DNA of 64,000 nt, taken from contig JAJZSW010000002.1 of the NCBI GenBank assembly GCA_021849505.1, positions 1-64,000 of the forward strand. Reading direction: 5' to 3'. The notes beneath the pieces are model-generated. The model made no database searches, was not told the origin of the DNA, and saw nothing but the letters and a program-made list of their open reading frames with translations. The stretch is from Pseudomonadota bacterium. Lineage in GTDB: Bacteria; Pseudomonadota; Gammaproteobacteria; Burkholderiales; Rhodocyclaceae. Position 1 is the first letter of the stretch. Each line of letters opens with the position of its first letter. Shown here piece by piece: positions 50,548 to 58,892 of the stretch. The translations under genes were made by a program, and so were the position numbers.

Positions 50548-53442
50548 ATGAAACCAAAAAGAAATATCGTCCTCGTCACCGGCTGCAACGGGCGCATCGG
50601 CAGCGTGGTGATGCAGCGGCTGAGCGGACGCTTCAGCGATGTCGTCGGCTTCGACCGCAACGCGCCCGCCCCGCCGCCGCCCGATTGCGTGCGCATCCCG
50701 GTCGACATCGCTTCCGACGACAGCGTGCGCGAGGGACTGCGCATCCTGCGGGAACACCACGGGACCCGCATCGCCGCCGTGGTGCACCTGGCCGCCTATT
50801 ACGATTTCCTCGGCAAGCCGAGCCCGAAATACGACGAGATCACGGTCGAAGGCACGCGGCGCCTTCTGCGCGGGCTGCGCGAGGGCACGGGACGCATGCT
50901 GCGCGGGCTGCGCGAGGGCTTCGCGGTCGAGCAATTCATTTTCGCCAGCACCATGCTCGTGCACCGGCCGGGCGAGCCGGGGGAGCTCATCACCGAGGAC
51001 TCGCCGATCGGGCCGACCTGGGCCTATCCGGAATCGAAAGTCCGCACCGAGGCGGTCATCCGGGCGGATCGCGGCGCCATTCCCGCCGCGATCCTGCGGC
51101 TTGCCGGCGTCTACGACGATGTCTGCCACTCGCCGCCGCTCGCGCACCAGATCCAGCGCATCTACGAGGTGCAGCTCGCCGGCCACCTGTATTCCGGCGA
51201 GACCTCGCACGGCCAGGCCTTCGTCCACCTGGACGACGTGGTTGACGCGATCGAGCGCGCCATCGAGCGGCGCGCCCACCTGCCGCCGGAAACGGCGATC
51301 CTGATCGGCGAGCCGGAGACGCTGAGCTACGACGAATTGCAGCATACGTTTTCGCGGCTGATTCGCGGCGAGTCGTGGGAGACGCACAATGTCCCCGGGG
51401 CGATGGCAAAGGTGGGCGCATGGGTTCAGGACCACATGCCCGGCCAGGATCAGTTCATCAAGCCGTGGATGATCGACCGGGCCAACGATCATTACGCCCT
51501 CGACATCGCGCGCGCCCGTACCTTGCTCGATTGGGCGCCAAGCCGTTCGCTGCGCCAGACCCTGCCGAAGATGGTGGCGGCATTGCAGGCCGACCCGCTC
51601 GGGTGGTACCGCGAGCATGGCCTGGAGCTGCCCGCGTCGTTAACGAAGAAGGCGGCGCGCGCCGTGCCGGGGGCGCCCGGGCAGCCCGATCGTGCCAGCC
51701 ATCCCGAGCACGCACCCGCGCGCGGTCCGGACGCCGCTCCCGCCGGGATGGCGGCCGAACCGGCTGCCACGCACGGCTGCCTGATGCATGTCTGTCCGAT
51801 GCACCCGGAAGTCTGCCAGTCTTCGCCGGGCAACTGCCCGCGGTGCGGCATGACCCTGGAACCCGCCGCGCCGCCGTCCCCGCGGGCGGTTGAATACACC
51901 TGCCCGATGCACCCCGAAGTGGTGCGCAACGAGCCGGGCAACTGCCCCAAGTGCGGCATGACGCTGGTGCCGCGCGGCGCCCCGATGGAACATGGGGGCG
52001 GCGGGCAGGCCGGGCACGGCGACATGATGGTCGAGGACCACCGCAAGCTGCTGTGGCCGCATTATCTCAACCTGATGCTCGGCCTGTGGCTGCTGACCAG
52101 CCCGTTCACGTTGGGCTACCTGAGCGACTTCGTTCCCGACGCCAACCAGTTGCGGGTCATGGCCGAGCGCGGGCTACCGCCGTTCGCGCATCGCAACCTG
52201 CTGATGACCTGGAGCGATGTCGCCAGCGGCATCCTGGTGATCGTGTTCAGTGCGCTGTCCGCGGACGCCTGGCGCCGCAATCCGTGGGCGCAGTGGGCCA
52301 ATGCCTTCGTCGGCCTGTGGCTGCTGTTCGCACCGCTGGTGTTCTGGACCCCGTTGCCCGGCGCCTATGCCAACGGCACCCTGGTGGGCGCGCTGGTGAT
52401 CGCGCTTTCCGTGCTGATCCCGATGATGCCGGGCATGAGCATGGCCGGCATGATGGGCAAGCCGGACGTGCCGCCGGGCTGGGCCTATACGCCGTCGAGC
52501 TGGCTGCAGCGCATGCCGATCGGTGTGCTCGCCCTGATCGGTTTTCTCATCGCGCGCGTCCTGGGCGCCTACCAGCTTGGCCACATCGATAGCGTTTGGG
52601 AGCCGTTTTTCGCGGGTGTCGGCGAGAAGCAGGGCGTGATGAACGGCACCGAGACCATCATCACCTCGAACGTCTCCAAGGCCTGGCCGATCCCCGACGG
52701 GGCGCTGGGCGGTATCGTCTACACGCTTGAACTGGCGATGACCTGGATGGGCGGCAAGGACCGCTGGCGCACCATGCCGTGGATGGTACTGGGGCTGGCC
52801 ATCCTGATTCTGCCGCTGGGTGTCGTCAGCATCTATTTCATCATCATCCAGCCGATCGTGATCGGCACCTGGTGCACGCTGTGCCTGGTCGCCGCGCTCG
52901 CGATGGCGGTGATGATTCCGTATTCGCTCAACGAGTTCGTCGCCATGGGCCAGTTCCTCACCTGGGCGCGCCGCCAGGGCAAACCATTCTGGCGCACCTT
53001 CTGGATCGGCGATGCGATGGACGGCGGCAGCGACGATACGTCCAAGGGGATCGTTGGAACGCCGCGGGAGCAGATCGCGCAGGCCACCCGCGGCGTGACC
53101 TATCCGTGGACGCTGCTGCTCGGCATCGCGATCGGCGTCTGGCTCACCTTCACGCGGCTTGCCTTCGACAGCTCCGGCACCATGGCCGACAGCGATCACC
53201 TGGTCGGCGCCCTGGTGGTGACGTTCTCGATCATGGCCTGGGCCGAGGTCGGGCGCGCCATTCGCTTCATCAATATCCCGTTCGGCGCCTGGCTGATCGC
53301 GGCACCGTGGCTGCTCGACGGCGTCGGTTCGCCGCTCGCGGCCTGGAACGGCGTTATCTGCGGAGTGCTGCTGATTGTATTGGCGATCCCGCGCGGGCCG
53401 GTCAAGGATTCCTATGCGGGCTGGGACCGCTATGTCGTGTAA
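50548..53442 (+). CDS. SDR - metal-binding - SPW - VKOR multidomain membrane protein
   Basis: A 964-residue fusion. Residues 1-about 350 are an extended short-chain dehydrogenase/NAD-epimerase: TGCNGRIG nucleotide loop at 11-18 and a YPESK active site. Then come two heavy-metal-binding zinc-ribbon-like motifs, CPMHPEVCQSSPGNCPRCGM (416-435) and a second starting at Cys452. A membrane part follows: an SPW-repeat region, a VKOR-like helix bundle with CTLC at 776-779 and a second SPW region to the end. The loop-Cys pair of canonical VKOR is not seen before the conserved Ser/Pro helix (ITSNVSKAWPIPDGALGG). It is probably a membrane redox protein using NAD(P)H; substrate unknown. The start is ATG 50548. 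Confidence 0.88.
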   Translation: MKPKRNIVLVTGCNGRIGSVVMQRLSGRFSDVVGFDRNAPAPPPPDCVRIPVDIASDDSVREGLRILREHHGTRIAAVVHLAAYYDFLGKPSPKYDEITVEGTRRLLRGLREGTGRMLRGLREGFAVEQFIFASTMLVHRPGEPGELITEDSPIGPTWAYPESKVRTEAVIRADRGAIPAAILRLAGVYDDVCHSPPLAHQIQRIYEVQLAGHLYSGETSHGQAFVHLDDVVDAIERAIERRAHLPPETAILIGEPETLSYDELQHTFSRLIRGESWETHNVPGAMAKVGAWVQDHMPGQDQFIKPWMIDRANDHYALDIARARTLLDWAPSRSLRQTLPKMVAALQADPLGWYREHGLELPASLTKKAARAVPGAPGQPDRASHPEHAPARGPDAAPAGMAAEPAATHGCLMHVCPMHPEVCQSSPGNCPRCGMTLEPAAPPSPRAVEYTCPMHPEVVRNEPGNCPKCGMTLVPRGAPMEHGGGGQAGHGDMMVEDHRKLLWPHYLNLMLGLWLLTSPFTLGYLSDFVPDANQLRVMAERGLPPFAHRNLLMTWSDVASGILVIVFSALSADAWRRNPWAQWANAFVGLWLLFAPLVFWTPLPGAYANGTLVGALVIALSVLIPMMPGMSMAGMMGKPDVPPGWAYTPSSWLQRMPIGVLALIGFLIARVLGAYQLGHIDSVWEPFFAGVGEKQGVMNGTETIITSNVSKAWPIPDGALGGIVYTLELAMTWMGGKDRWRTMPWMVLGLAILILPLGVVSIYFIIIQPIVIGTWCTLCLVAALAMAVMIPYSLNEFVAMGQFLTWARRQGKPFWRTFWIGDAMDGGSDDTSKGIVGTPREQIAQATRGVTYPWTLLLGIAIGVWLTFTRLAFDSSGTMADSDHLVGALVVTFSIMAWAEVGRAIRFINIPFGAWLIAAPWLLDGVGSPLAAWNGVICGVLLIVLAIPRGPVKDSYAGWDRYVV
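50866..50919 (+). repeat. In-frame 33-base tandem duplication in the SDR domain
   Basis: The 21-base unit CTGCGCGGGCTGCGCGAGGGC occurs at 50866-50886 and again, identical, at 50899-50919, an offset of exactly 33 bases. The protein shows RLLRGLREGTG followed by RMLRGLREGFA, an 11-residue duplication in a helix of the Rossmann domain. Being a multiple of three, it keeps the frame. Confidence 0.85.
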
Positions 53443-53452
53443 CGCCGCCCGA

Positions 53453-54154
53453 TCATCCGCGCGCCTGGAGATGCTTCCACGTGAAGTGCTCGTACACGCC
53501 GGACCAGTAGGCGCCGAAGGCGAAGGCAAACAGCAGTTCCTCCAGTGGGAGACCGAGCACCTCCAGTCCGGAGATTGCCTGCATGTTCCAGATCCTGTGG
53601 ATGTAGCCGGGCGAGAGCCAGTCGAGCCCCCACAGGAACAGGGCGTAGTAGACCAGGAAGAGCAGTCCGCCGACCGCGGTCTTGGCCGCGAGGTCGGGCC
53701 GGCAGGCGGCACCGGCGAGGGCGCCGACAGCCATCGCGGCGATGGCCGGATAGATCGGGTTCCAGGGCAAAACGTAGAGCGGCGGAAAGGCCAGCAGCGG
53801 CGCGGCGATCGCCCAGCGATGGTAGCGATGCCTGTGGGCGAGCATTTCGCCGCTGGCGATGGGATGCGCGATGCGCCGGGTCGCGATGTTGTAGAGCACG
53901 GCGGCCACGCCGCCGATTCCGAACGAGAAAATGGGACTCTCGATATCGAAGCCCGTCCGGTGCGCCAGGTCGAACAGGCTGGGCGGGTCCCAGTACTCCG
54001 GCACGAAGAGCGGTTCGGTCAGGCCGAAGGGCGCGGTGAACGCCGCGGCCCAGAGCATGGCCCGGCGATGAGCCGGGAAGGCCCAATACAGCAGCGCCCA
54101 GGGGATCAGGAAGGCGCAGGACCAGACCATCCATACATACCGTTCCGGAACCAT
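53453..54154 (-). CDS. Lycopene-cyclase-domain membrane protein
   Basis: A 233-residue polytopic protein with six or so membrane helices and the lycopene-cyclase-domain hallmark near the end, GLPLEELLFAFAFGAYWSGVYEHFTWK (compare the LPxEExLF motif of CarR-type cyclases). No carotenoid gene is nearby, and related stand-alone proteins in proteobacteria have no known activity. It is the only minus-strand gene between 13.5 and 64 kb, convergent with the VKOR fusion (stops 10 bases apart) and divergent from a cytochrome c gene with 48 bases between starts. Confidence 0.8.
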   Translation of the reverse strand: MVPERYVWMVWSCAFLIPWALLYWAFPAHRRAMLWAAAFTAPFGLTEPLFVPEYWDPPSLFDLAHRTGFDIESPIFSFGIGGVAAVLYNIATRRIAHPIASGEMLAHRHRYHRWAIAAPLLAFPPLYVLPWNPIYPAIAAMAVGALAGAACRPDLAAKTAVGGLLFLVYYALFLWGLDWLSPGYIHRIWNMQAISGLEVLGLPLEELLFAFAFGAYWSGVYEHFTWKHLQARG

Positions 54155-54202
54155 GCGAATGCCCTTGAATGTATCCGGACACGATTATAGGAAGAAGACG
54201 AC

Positions 54203-54727
54203 ATGAAAACAGTCCTTGCAACCCTGGTCATCGGCGCGCTTCTCGCTGTGCTCGGCGCGCTCGGGGTGGTCTATTCGGGCCTCTTCAACGTGGCGGCGAC
54301 GGTGGAGGACGCGCCGCTGCTGCGCTGGGCGCTGGTCGCCACGCGCGAAGCTTCCATCAAACGCCATGCGCGCGACATTCACGCGCCGCCGCCGGGTGGC
54401 GTGGCGCAGGTGGAAACCGGGTTTCGCATCTACCGGGAGTGGTGTGTCATGTGCCACGTCCCGCCTGGCCGGCCGGGGCCGCCGATGGCGAAAGGGCTGA
54501 ACCCGGAGGCACCCGACCTGGTGGAGGCAGCCGAGGAGATGAGCCCTGCCGAGTTGTTCTGGGTGACCAGGAACGGCATCCGGTTCACCGGCATGCCGGC
54601 CTGGGCGGCGACGCTCAGCGACGCGCAGATGTGGGATGCGGTCGCGTTCATGAAGACGCTGCCGCAAATGAAACCCGCGGATTACGATGCGCTGGAGCGT
54701 CGCATCCCGCTCGCGCCCCAACAGTGA
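54203..54727 (+). CDS. Membrane-anchored monohaem cytochrome c
   Basis: A 174-residue protein with an N-terminal membrane anchor (about residues 4-25) and one haem motif CVMCH at about residue 80 in YREWCVMCHVPPGRPG. A Met ligand is available in FTGMPAWAATLSD, and the FWVTRNGIRFTGMPAW pattern is that of class I cytochromes. It probably carries electrons at the periplasmic face. It is 32 bases upstream of the porin-cytochrome gene, so the two may form an electron route across the envelope. Confidence 0.88.
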   Translation: MKTVLATLVIGALLAVLGALGVVYSGLFNVAATVEDAPLLRWALVATREASIKRHARDIHAPPPGGVAQVETGFRIYREWCVMCHVPPGRPGPPMAKGLNPEAPDLVEAAEEMSPAELFWVTRNGIRFTGMPAWAATLSDAQMWDAVAFMKTLPQMKPADYDALERRIPLAPQQ

Positions 54728-54759
54728 CGATCCGGAATACGGCACACAAGGAGATCGAC

Positions 54760-56136
54760 ATGGCCAGACTGAGCGCAACATTCGCATCGCCCGTGGCGCG
54801 GGTCGCGGCGCTGTTTGTTCTGTTGGCCGCGTTGTTCTCTGGCGGCGCGCACGCCGTACCCAGCTTCGGGCGCCAGACGGGCGAGGAATGCATCGAGTGC
54901 CACACCGTCTATCCCATGCTCAACGCGGATGGCCGGAAGTTCAAGCTCGGCGGTTACAGCATGCGCACCCCCAAGCCCGCCGATGCCCCGTTCTTCGACA
55001 AGGTGCCCCTCTCGGCGCTGCTCCAGGTTTCCAGGACGGCGACCCGGGACACCGGCACGCCGGGCGCCACGGACGCCGATTTCCCGCGCGACCGCGACAC
55101 CCTCGTCCAGGCCGCGGGCCTCTATTATGGCGGCAGGATCAGCGACCGTTCGGGGGCGCTCATCCAGTACAGCTACGACGGCGTCGAGCGCAAATGGGCC
55201 ATGGAGATGTTCGACGCCCGCTATGCGGACAGCGCGACCCTCGGCGGCAAGGAGCTGCTTTACGGCGTCACGCTGAACAACTCGCCGACGATCTCGGACA
55301 TCTACAACAGCACGCCCATGTGGGCCTTTCCCCACACCGAATCGGTATCGGTGATGCCCAACGCCAACACCCTGGTCGACATGGGACTGGCGAGCCAGGT
55401 GGGTGGCGTCGGGATTTACGGGCTATGGAACGATCTGCTGTATGCCGAATTCGCGCTCTATCGCCAGGCTGACCGGGGCATCTTCCGGCCGCTGGCGGCG
55501 AATGTCACGGTGGAGAACGTGGTGGACGGCGCCGCGCCGTACTGGCGCCTGGCGCTTGAGCGGGAAACCGGGCCGCACAGTTTCTCCCTCGGCACCTACG
55601 GCCTGGTGGCCAAGGTCGATGCGGACCCCGATCAGCCCGGTCTCGGCACCAATCGCTTCCGGGATATCGCCGTGGACGGCCAGTACCAGTATGCGGCGGG
55701 CGACCACGCGTTCTCGACGAGCGCGACCTGGATACGCGAAAAGCAGGAATGGGGCGCGAGCTTCGGCGCCGGGCTCGCCTCGAATCCGTCGGCCGTACTG
55801 AAGACCTTCCGCGCGGACGCCCACTACGTGTACCGCGGCACCTACGCCGGCATCCTCCAGTATTTCGACACCCGCGGCGACGCCGACGCCCGGCGCTACA
55901 ACACCGGCGAGCCGGTCATGGGCAGCGCCAACGGCAGTCCGAACAGCCGCGGCTGGATCGCGGAGCTGAATTACCTCGCCGACGTGGACTGGATGCCTGT
56001 GGTGCAGCACGCGAAGTTCGCGCTGCGCTATACCGTCTATACGCGGTTCAACGGGGCGGGCGACAACTACGACGGCTTCGGCCGCAACGCTAGGGACAAC
56101 GACAGCCTGTTCCTGCTGGTCTGGTTCCTGATGTGA
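54760..56136 (+). CDS. Porin-cytochrome fusion (Cyc2-like outer-membrane protein)
   Basis: A 458-residue secreted protein. After the signal peptide (ending AHA) comes one haem c site at the very N-terminus of the mature chain, VPSFGRQTGEECIECHTVYP, then NADGRKFKLGGYSM. The remaining 400 residues have the alternating pattern of a beta-barrel and end with LLVWFLM. This architecture, a small cytochrome plugged into a porin, is that of Cyc2 and related proteins that move electrons across the outer membrane, such as iron oxidases. The family is broad, so iron oxidation is only one possibility. AAGGAG fixes ATG 54760. Confidence 0.82.
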   Translation: MARLSATFASPVARVAALFVLLAALFSGGAHAVPSFGRQTGEECIECHTVYPMLNADGRKFKLGGYSMRTPKPADAPFFDKVPLSALLQVSRTATRDTGTPGATDADFPRDRDTLVQAAGLYYGGRISDRSGALIQYSYDGVERKWAMEMFDARYADSATLGGKELLYGVTLNNSPTISDIYNSTPMWAFPHTESVSVMPNANTLVDMGLASQVGGVGIYGLWNDLLYAEFALYRQADRGIFRPLAANVTVENVVDGAAPYWRLALERETGPHSFSLGTYGLVAKVDADPDQPGLGTNRFRDIAVDGQYQYAAGDHAFSTSATWIREKQEWGASFGAGLASNPSAVLKTFRADAHYVYRGTYAGILQYFDTRGDADARRYNTGEPVMGSANGSPNSRGWIAELNYLADVDWMPVVQHAKFALRYTVYTRFNGAGDNYDGFGRNARDNDSLFLLVWFLM

Positions 56137-56207
56137 GCGTGCCGAGCCCGTGGCCGAGTTGGGTGGGAAGACGAGAACTGTTACGGGCATGAGCATGGAG
56201 GTATGCG

Positions 56208-56414
56208 ATGGCGATGCATGGAGACGACGAACGAAACCGGGCGGCGCGTCGCCGCTTCTTGCGGATGACGGCGGCGCTGGGGCTGACGATCACCATCAAC
56301 GGCACCGGGCTGTTCCTGATCGGGATGGTCGTCGGCTCTGGCTTCGGGCATGGGCCCGGAGTGGGGGAAGAGGGGTGTCGGCGCGGCGGGATTGACGAAG
56401 GCGACCCGGGATAA
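56208..56414 (+). CDS. Small Tat-signal-like membrane protein, unknown
   Basis: A 68-residue protein with a twin-arginine-like start (AARRRFLRMTAALGL) and one hydrophobic segment to about residue 43, then a Gly-rich acidic tail. GGAGG at 56197-56201 is well spaced for ATG 56208. It ends 17 bases before the DUF1566 gene, which lacks a secretion signal of its own. It could be an independent small protein or the remains of an export leader. No family is recognised. Confidence 0.5.
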   Translation: MAMHGDDERNRAARRRFLRMTAALGLTITINGTGLFLIGMVVGSGFGHGPGVGEEGCRRGGIDEGDPG

Positions 56415-56431
56415 TCGTGCCCAGAAATCCG

Positions 56432-57454
56432 ATGACTTATCTTCAGACCGGCCAGAAAACCTGCCACGACGCCTTCGGGCGGGAGACCGGCTGCGTGGGC
56501 AGCGGCCAGGACGCGGAATTCTGCGCGGGCGCGCCGTGGCTAGAGCCCCGCTTCGAGGCCGGGAACCAGCTCGTCCTGGACCGGCTCACCGGCCTGGTCT
56601 GGACGCGGGACGCCAATCCCGCGGAATTCCCCGTGACCTGGCAGGAGGCGCTGGCGTTCGTGGCGCGCATGAACCGCGACGGTGCGCTGGGTTTTTCGGA
56701 CTGGCGGCTGCCCAACCGGCGCGAGCTGCGCAGCCTGATGAGCCACCAGACCCGCAGGCCGGCGCTGCCGGAGGGCCATCCCTTCCGCAACGTCTTTGCC
56801 GGTTGGTATTGGACTTCGACCAGCGCCGCCATCGGCCCGGCCCACGCCTGGTATGTCCACCTGGAAGGGGCGCGGATGTTTTACGGCGGCAAGGACCAGT
56901 CCTACCTGGTGTGGCCGGTGCGGGGCAGGGGCAACGGCATCCTCCCGGCCACGGGACAGACCCGCTGTTTCGACCTTGCGGGGCGCGAGATTCCCTGCGA
57001 GGGGAGCGGGCAGGACGGCGAGCTGCGCACCGGCCGCGCCTGGCCTTCGCCGCGTTTCGCGCTGGAAGGGGATGCCGTCGTCGACCGTCTGACCGGCCTC
57101 GGCTGGTGGCGCGGCGCGGACCTCACGGGCAGGCTCGTGAACTGGGAAGAGGCGCTGGCCGCGGTGGCCGAGCTGAACCGCGCCGATCCGAGGCGGCGGT
57201 GGCGCCTGCCCAACATCAACGAGCTTGAATCCCTGGTGGACTGCGCAGCCCACAGCCCGGCCCTGCCACCGGGCCATCCTTTCAGGGAGGTTCGGGCGGC
57301 GTATTGGTCCTCCACCACCAGCGCCTTCGAGACTGACTGGGCGTGGGCCTTGTACCTGGACAAGGGTGCCGTCGGCGTCGGCCAGAAGGGTGGGCGGCAC
57401 TTTCACGTTTGGGCGGTGGGTGGCGGACAGGCGGCGCAGGAAGCGCCGCCTTGA
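56432..57454 (+). CDS. Protein with two DUF1566 (Lcl C-terminal) domains
   Basis: A 340-residue protein made of two similar halves. Each begins with TGQ-T-C-D-GRE--C-GSGQD, then V(L/V)DRLTGL-W, W-EAL--V and a WRLPN--EL-SL core, and closes with YW(T/S)STTSA. These are the DUF1566/Lcl hallmarks, a C-type-lectin-like fold usually on secreted proteins. No signal peptide is present from ATG 56432 or from GTG 56417, which is odd. No reverse transcriptase or template repeat is nearby, so it does not look like a diversity-generating target. The function is unknown. Confidence 0.8.
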   Translation: MTYLQTGQKTCHDAFGRETGCVGSGQDAEFCAGAPWLEPRFEAGNQLVLDRLTGLVWTRDANPAEFPVTWQEALAFVARMNRDGALGFSDWRLPNRRELRSLMSHQTRRPALPEGHPFRNVFAGWYWTSTSAAIGPAHAWYVHLEGARMFYGGKDQSYLVWPVRGRGNGILPATGQTRCFDLAGREIPCEGSGQDGELRTGRAWPSPRFALEGDAVVDRLTGLGWWRGADLTGRLVNWEEALAAVAELNRADPRRRWRLPNINELESLVDCAAHSPALPPGHPFREVRAAYWSSTTSAFETDWAWALYLDKGAVGVGQKGGRHFHVWAVGGGQAAQEAPP

Positions 57455-57548
57455 TTGCTATAGAGGACTGACTGTTTTCCTGTTCGCGTGAAAAAGCGGG
57501 CTTGCTGTCCGAAAGCCATGTTTCATGGCGAAGGAAGGAGGAATCCGG

Positions 57549-58892
57549 ATGGAGATTTCTTTAACGGAAAGCACCGGGGCAAACCGGGCGAAGCAGGTCG
57601 TGCGGCGGACTTTCCGCGCTTATCCTGGCAGCCTGGCGGTGCGCCTGTGGAATGGCGAGACCCTGACGATTGGCCGGGGCCAGCCGGATTTCACCCTGGT
57701 CTTCCATGACCCCCGCCCCTTCCGCGACCTGATCCTGTTCCGTGATCCCCTGCGCCTGGCCGAGGCCTATTTTCAAGGTTCGATGGACGTGGAGGGGGAT
57801 ATCTACGCAGCGCTCGGCCTGAAGGATCACCTGCAATCCGTGGCCCTGACCCTCGCCGATAAAGCCGCTTTCCTGGCGACGGCCCTGCTGCTGGCGGACA
57901 GCCCGCGTACGAAGGCCGCTGCCGGCGTGTCGAGGGGGGCGAAACCGCTGCTGGCCCACCTTCCCCGCAGGCATTCCCGACGCACCAACCGCCAGGCCAT
58001 CGCCTTCCATTACGACGTCTCCAATGATTTCTATCGAATCTGGCTCGACGCGCAGATGGTCTATTCCTGCGCCTACTTCGAGGAGGCCGACGACAGCCTG
58101 GAGCAGGCACAGGAAAACAAGCTAGACCACCTCTGCCGCAAGCTGCGGCTCCGGCCCGGCGAACGCCTGCTCGATATCGGCTGCGGCTGGGGCGCCTTGA
58201 TCCGCTGGGCGGCCGTGCATTACGGCGTGATCGCCCACGGCATCACCCTCAGCCGCAATCAATACGAGCACTGCCTGCATCAGATCGCTGAAGCTGGCCT
58301 GCAGGGCCGGGTCAGCGTGGAACTGAAGGACTACCGCGACCTGGAAGGCGAGGCGGTGTACGACAAGATCGTCAGCGTCGGCATGTTCGAGCACGTCGGC
58401 ATCGGGAATTTCCCCGTCTACTTCGAGACGGCCCGCCGCCTGCTGAAACCGGGCGGGCTGTTCCTGAATCATGGCATCACCCACGATACGGAAGGCTGGC
58501 GCAAAAGCGTCTCGACGACGTTCATCAACCGCTACGTGTTCCCCGACGGCGAACTGGACACGGTGAGCAACGTGCAGCGCGCCATGGAGCGCTCCGGCTT
58601 CGAAATCCTGGACGTGGAGGCGCTTCGCCCCCACTACGCCCTGACCCTGCGGCACTGGGTGCGGCGCCTCGAACACCGCCGGGACGAGGCCTTGCGGCAC
58701 GTCCCCGAGCCGACCTACCGGGTCTGGCGCCTGTATATGGCGGCCTGCGCCCTGGCCTTCGAGGCGGGCGACGCGGGCGTCTACCAGATACTGGCCGGCA
58801 AACGCGCCAAGGGCGTGAATCCGGTTCCCCTGACGCGGCGGGATGTTTATCGGCATGAAAGCACGATGGCTGTTTCTACGGAGGCCGCATGA
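57549..58892 (+). CDS. Cyclopropane-fatty-acid-synthase-like SAM methyltransferase
   Basis: A 447-residue protein of the CFA synthase family. It has an N-terminal lipid-binding-like region (SLAVRLWNGETLTIG, RDPLRLAEAYFQGSMDVEGD), AFHYDVSNDFYRIWLDAQMVYSCAYF, the SAM motif LLDIGCGWGALIRWAA and GMFEHVGIGNFPVYFE. It is predicted to modify unsaturated phospholipid acyl chains, stiffening the membrane against acid or metal stress; related enzymes have other lipid substrates. ATG 57549 has AAGGAGG 9 bases upstream, preferred to ATG 57525. It overlaps the next gene by 4 bases. Confidence 0.87.
   Translation: MEISLTESTGANRAKQVVRRTFRAYPGSLAVRLWNGETLTIGRGQPDFTLVFHDPRPFRDLILFRDPLRLAEAYFQGSMDVEGDIYAALGLKDHLQSVALTLADKAAFLATALLLADSPRTKAAAGVSRGAKPLLAHLPRRHSRRTNRQAIAFHYDVSNDFYRIWLDAQMVYSCAYFEEADDSLEQAQENKLDHLCRKLRLRPGERLLDIGCGWGALIRWAAVHYGVIAHGITLSRNQYEHCLHQIAEAGLQGRVSVELKDYRDLEGEAVYDKIVSVGMFEHVGIGNFPVYFETARRLLKPGGLFLNHGITHDTEGWRKSVSTTFINRYVFPDGELDTVSNVQRAMERSGFEILDVEALRPHYALTLRHWVRRLEHRRDEALRHVPEPTYRVWRLYMAACALAFEAGDAGVYQILAGKRAKGVNPVPLTRRDVYRHESTMAVSTEAA

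Noticed and set aside
56432-57454. DUF1566/lectin-like protein as the variable target of a diversity-generating retroelement
   Set aside because: No reverse transcriptase, accessory gene or template/variable repeat pair is present within the window. The two similar halves look like an old domain duplication.
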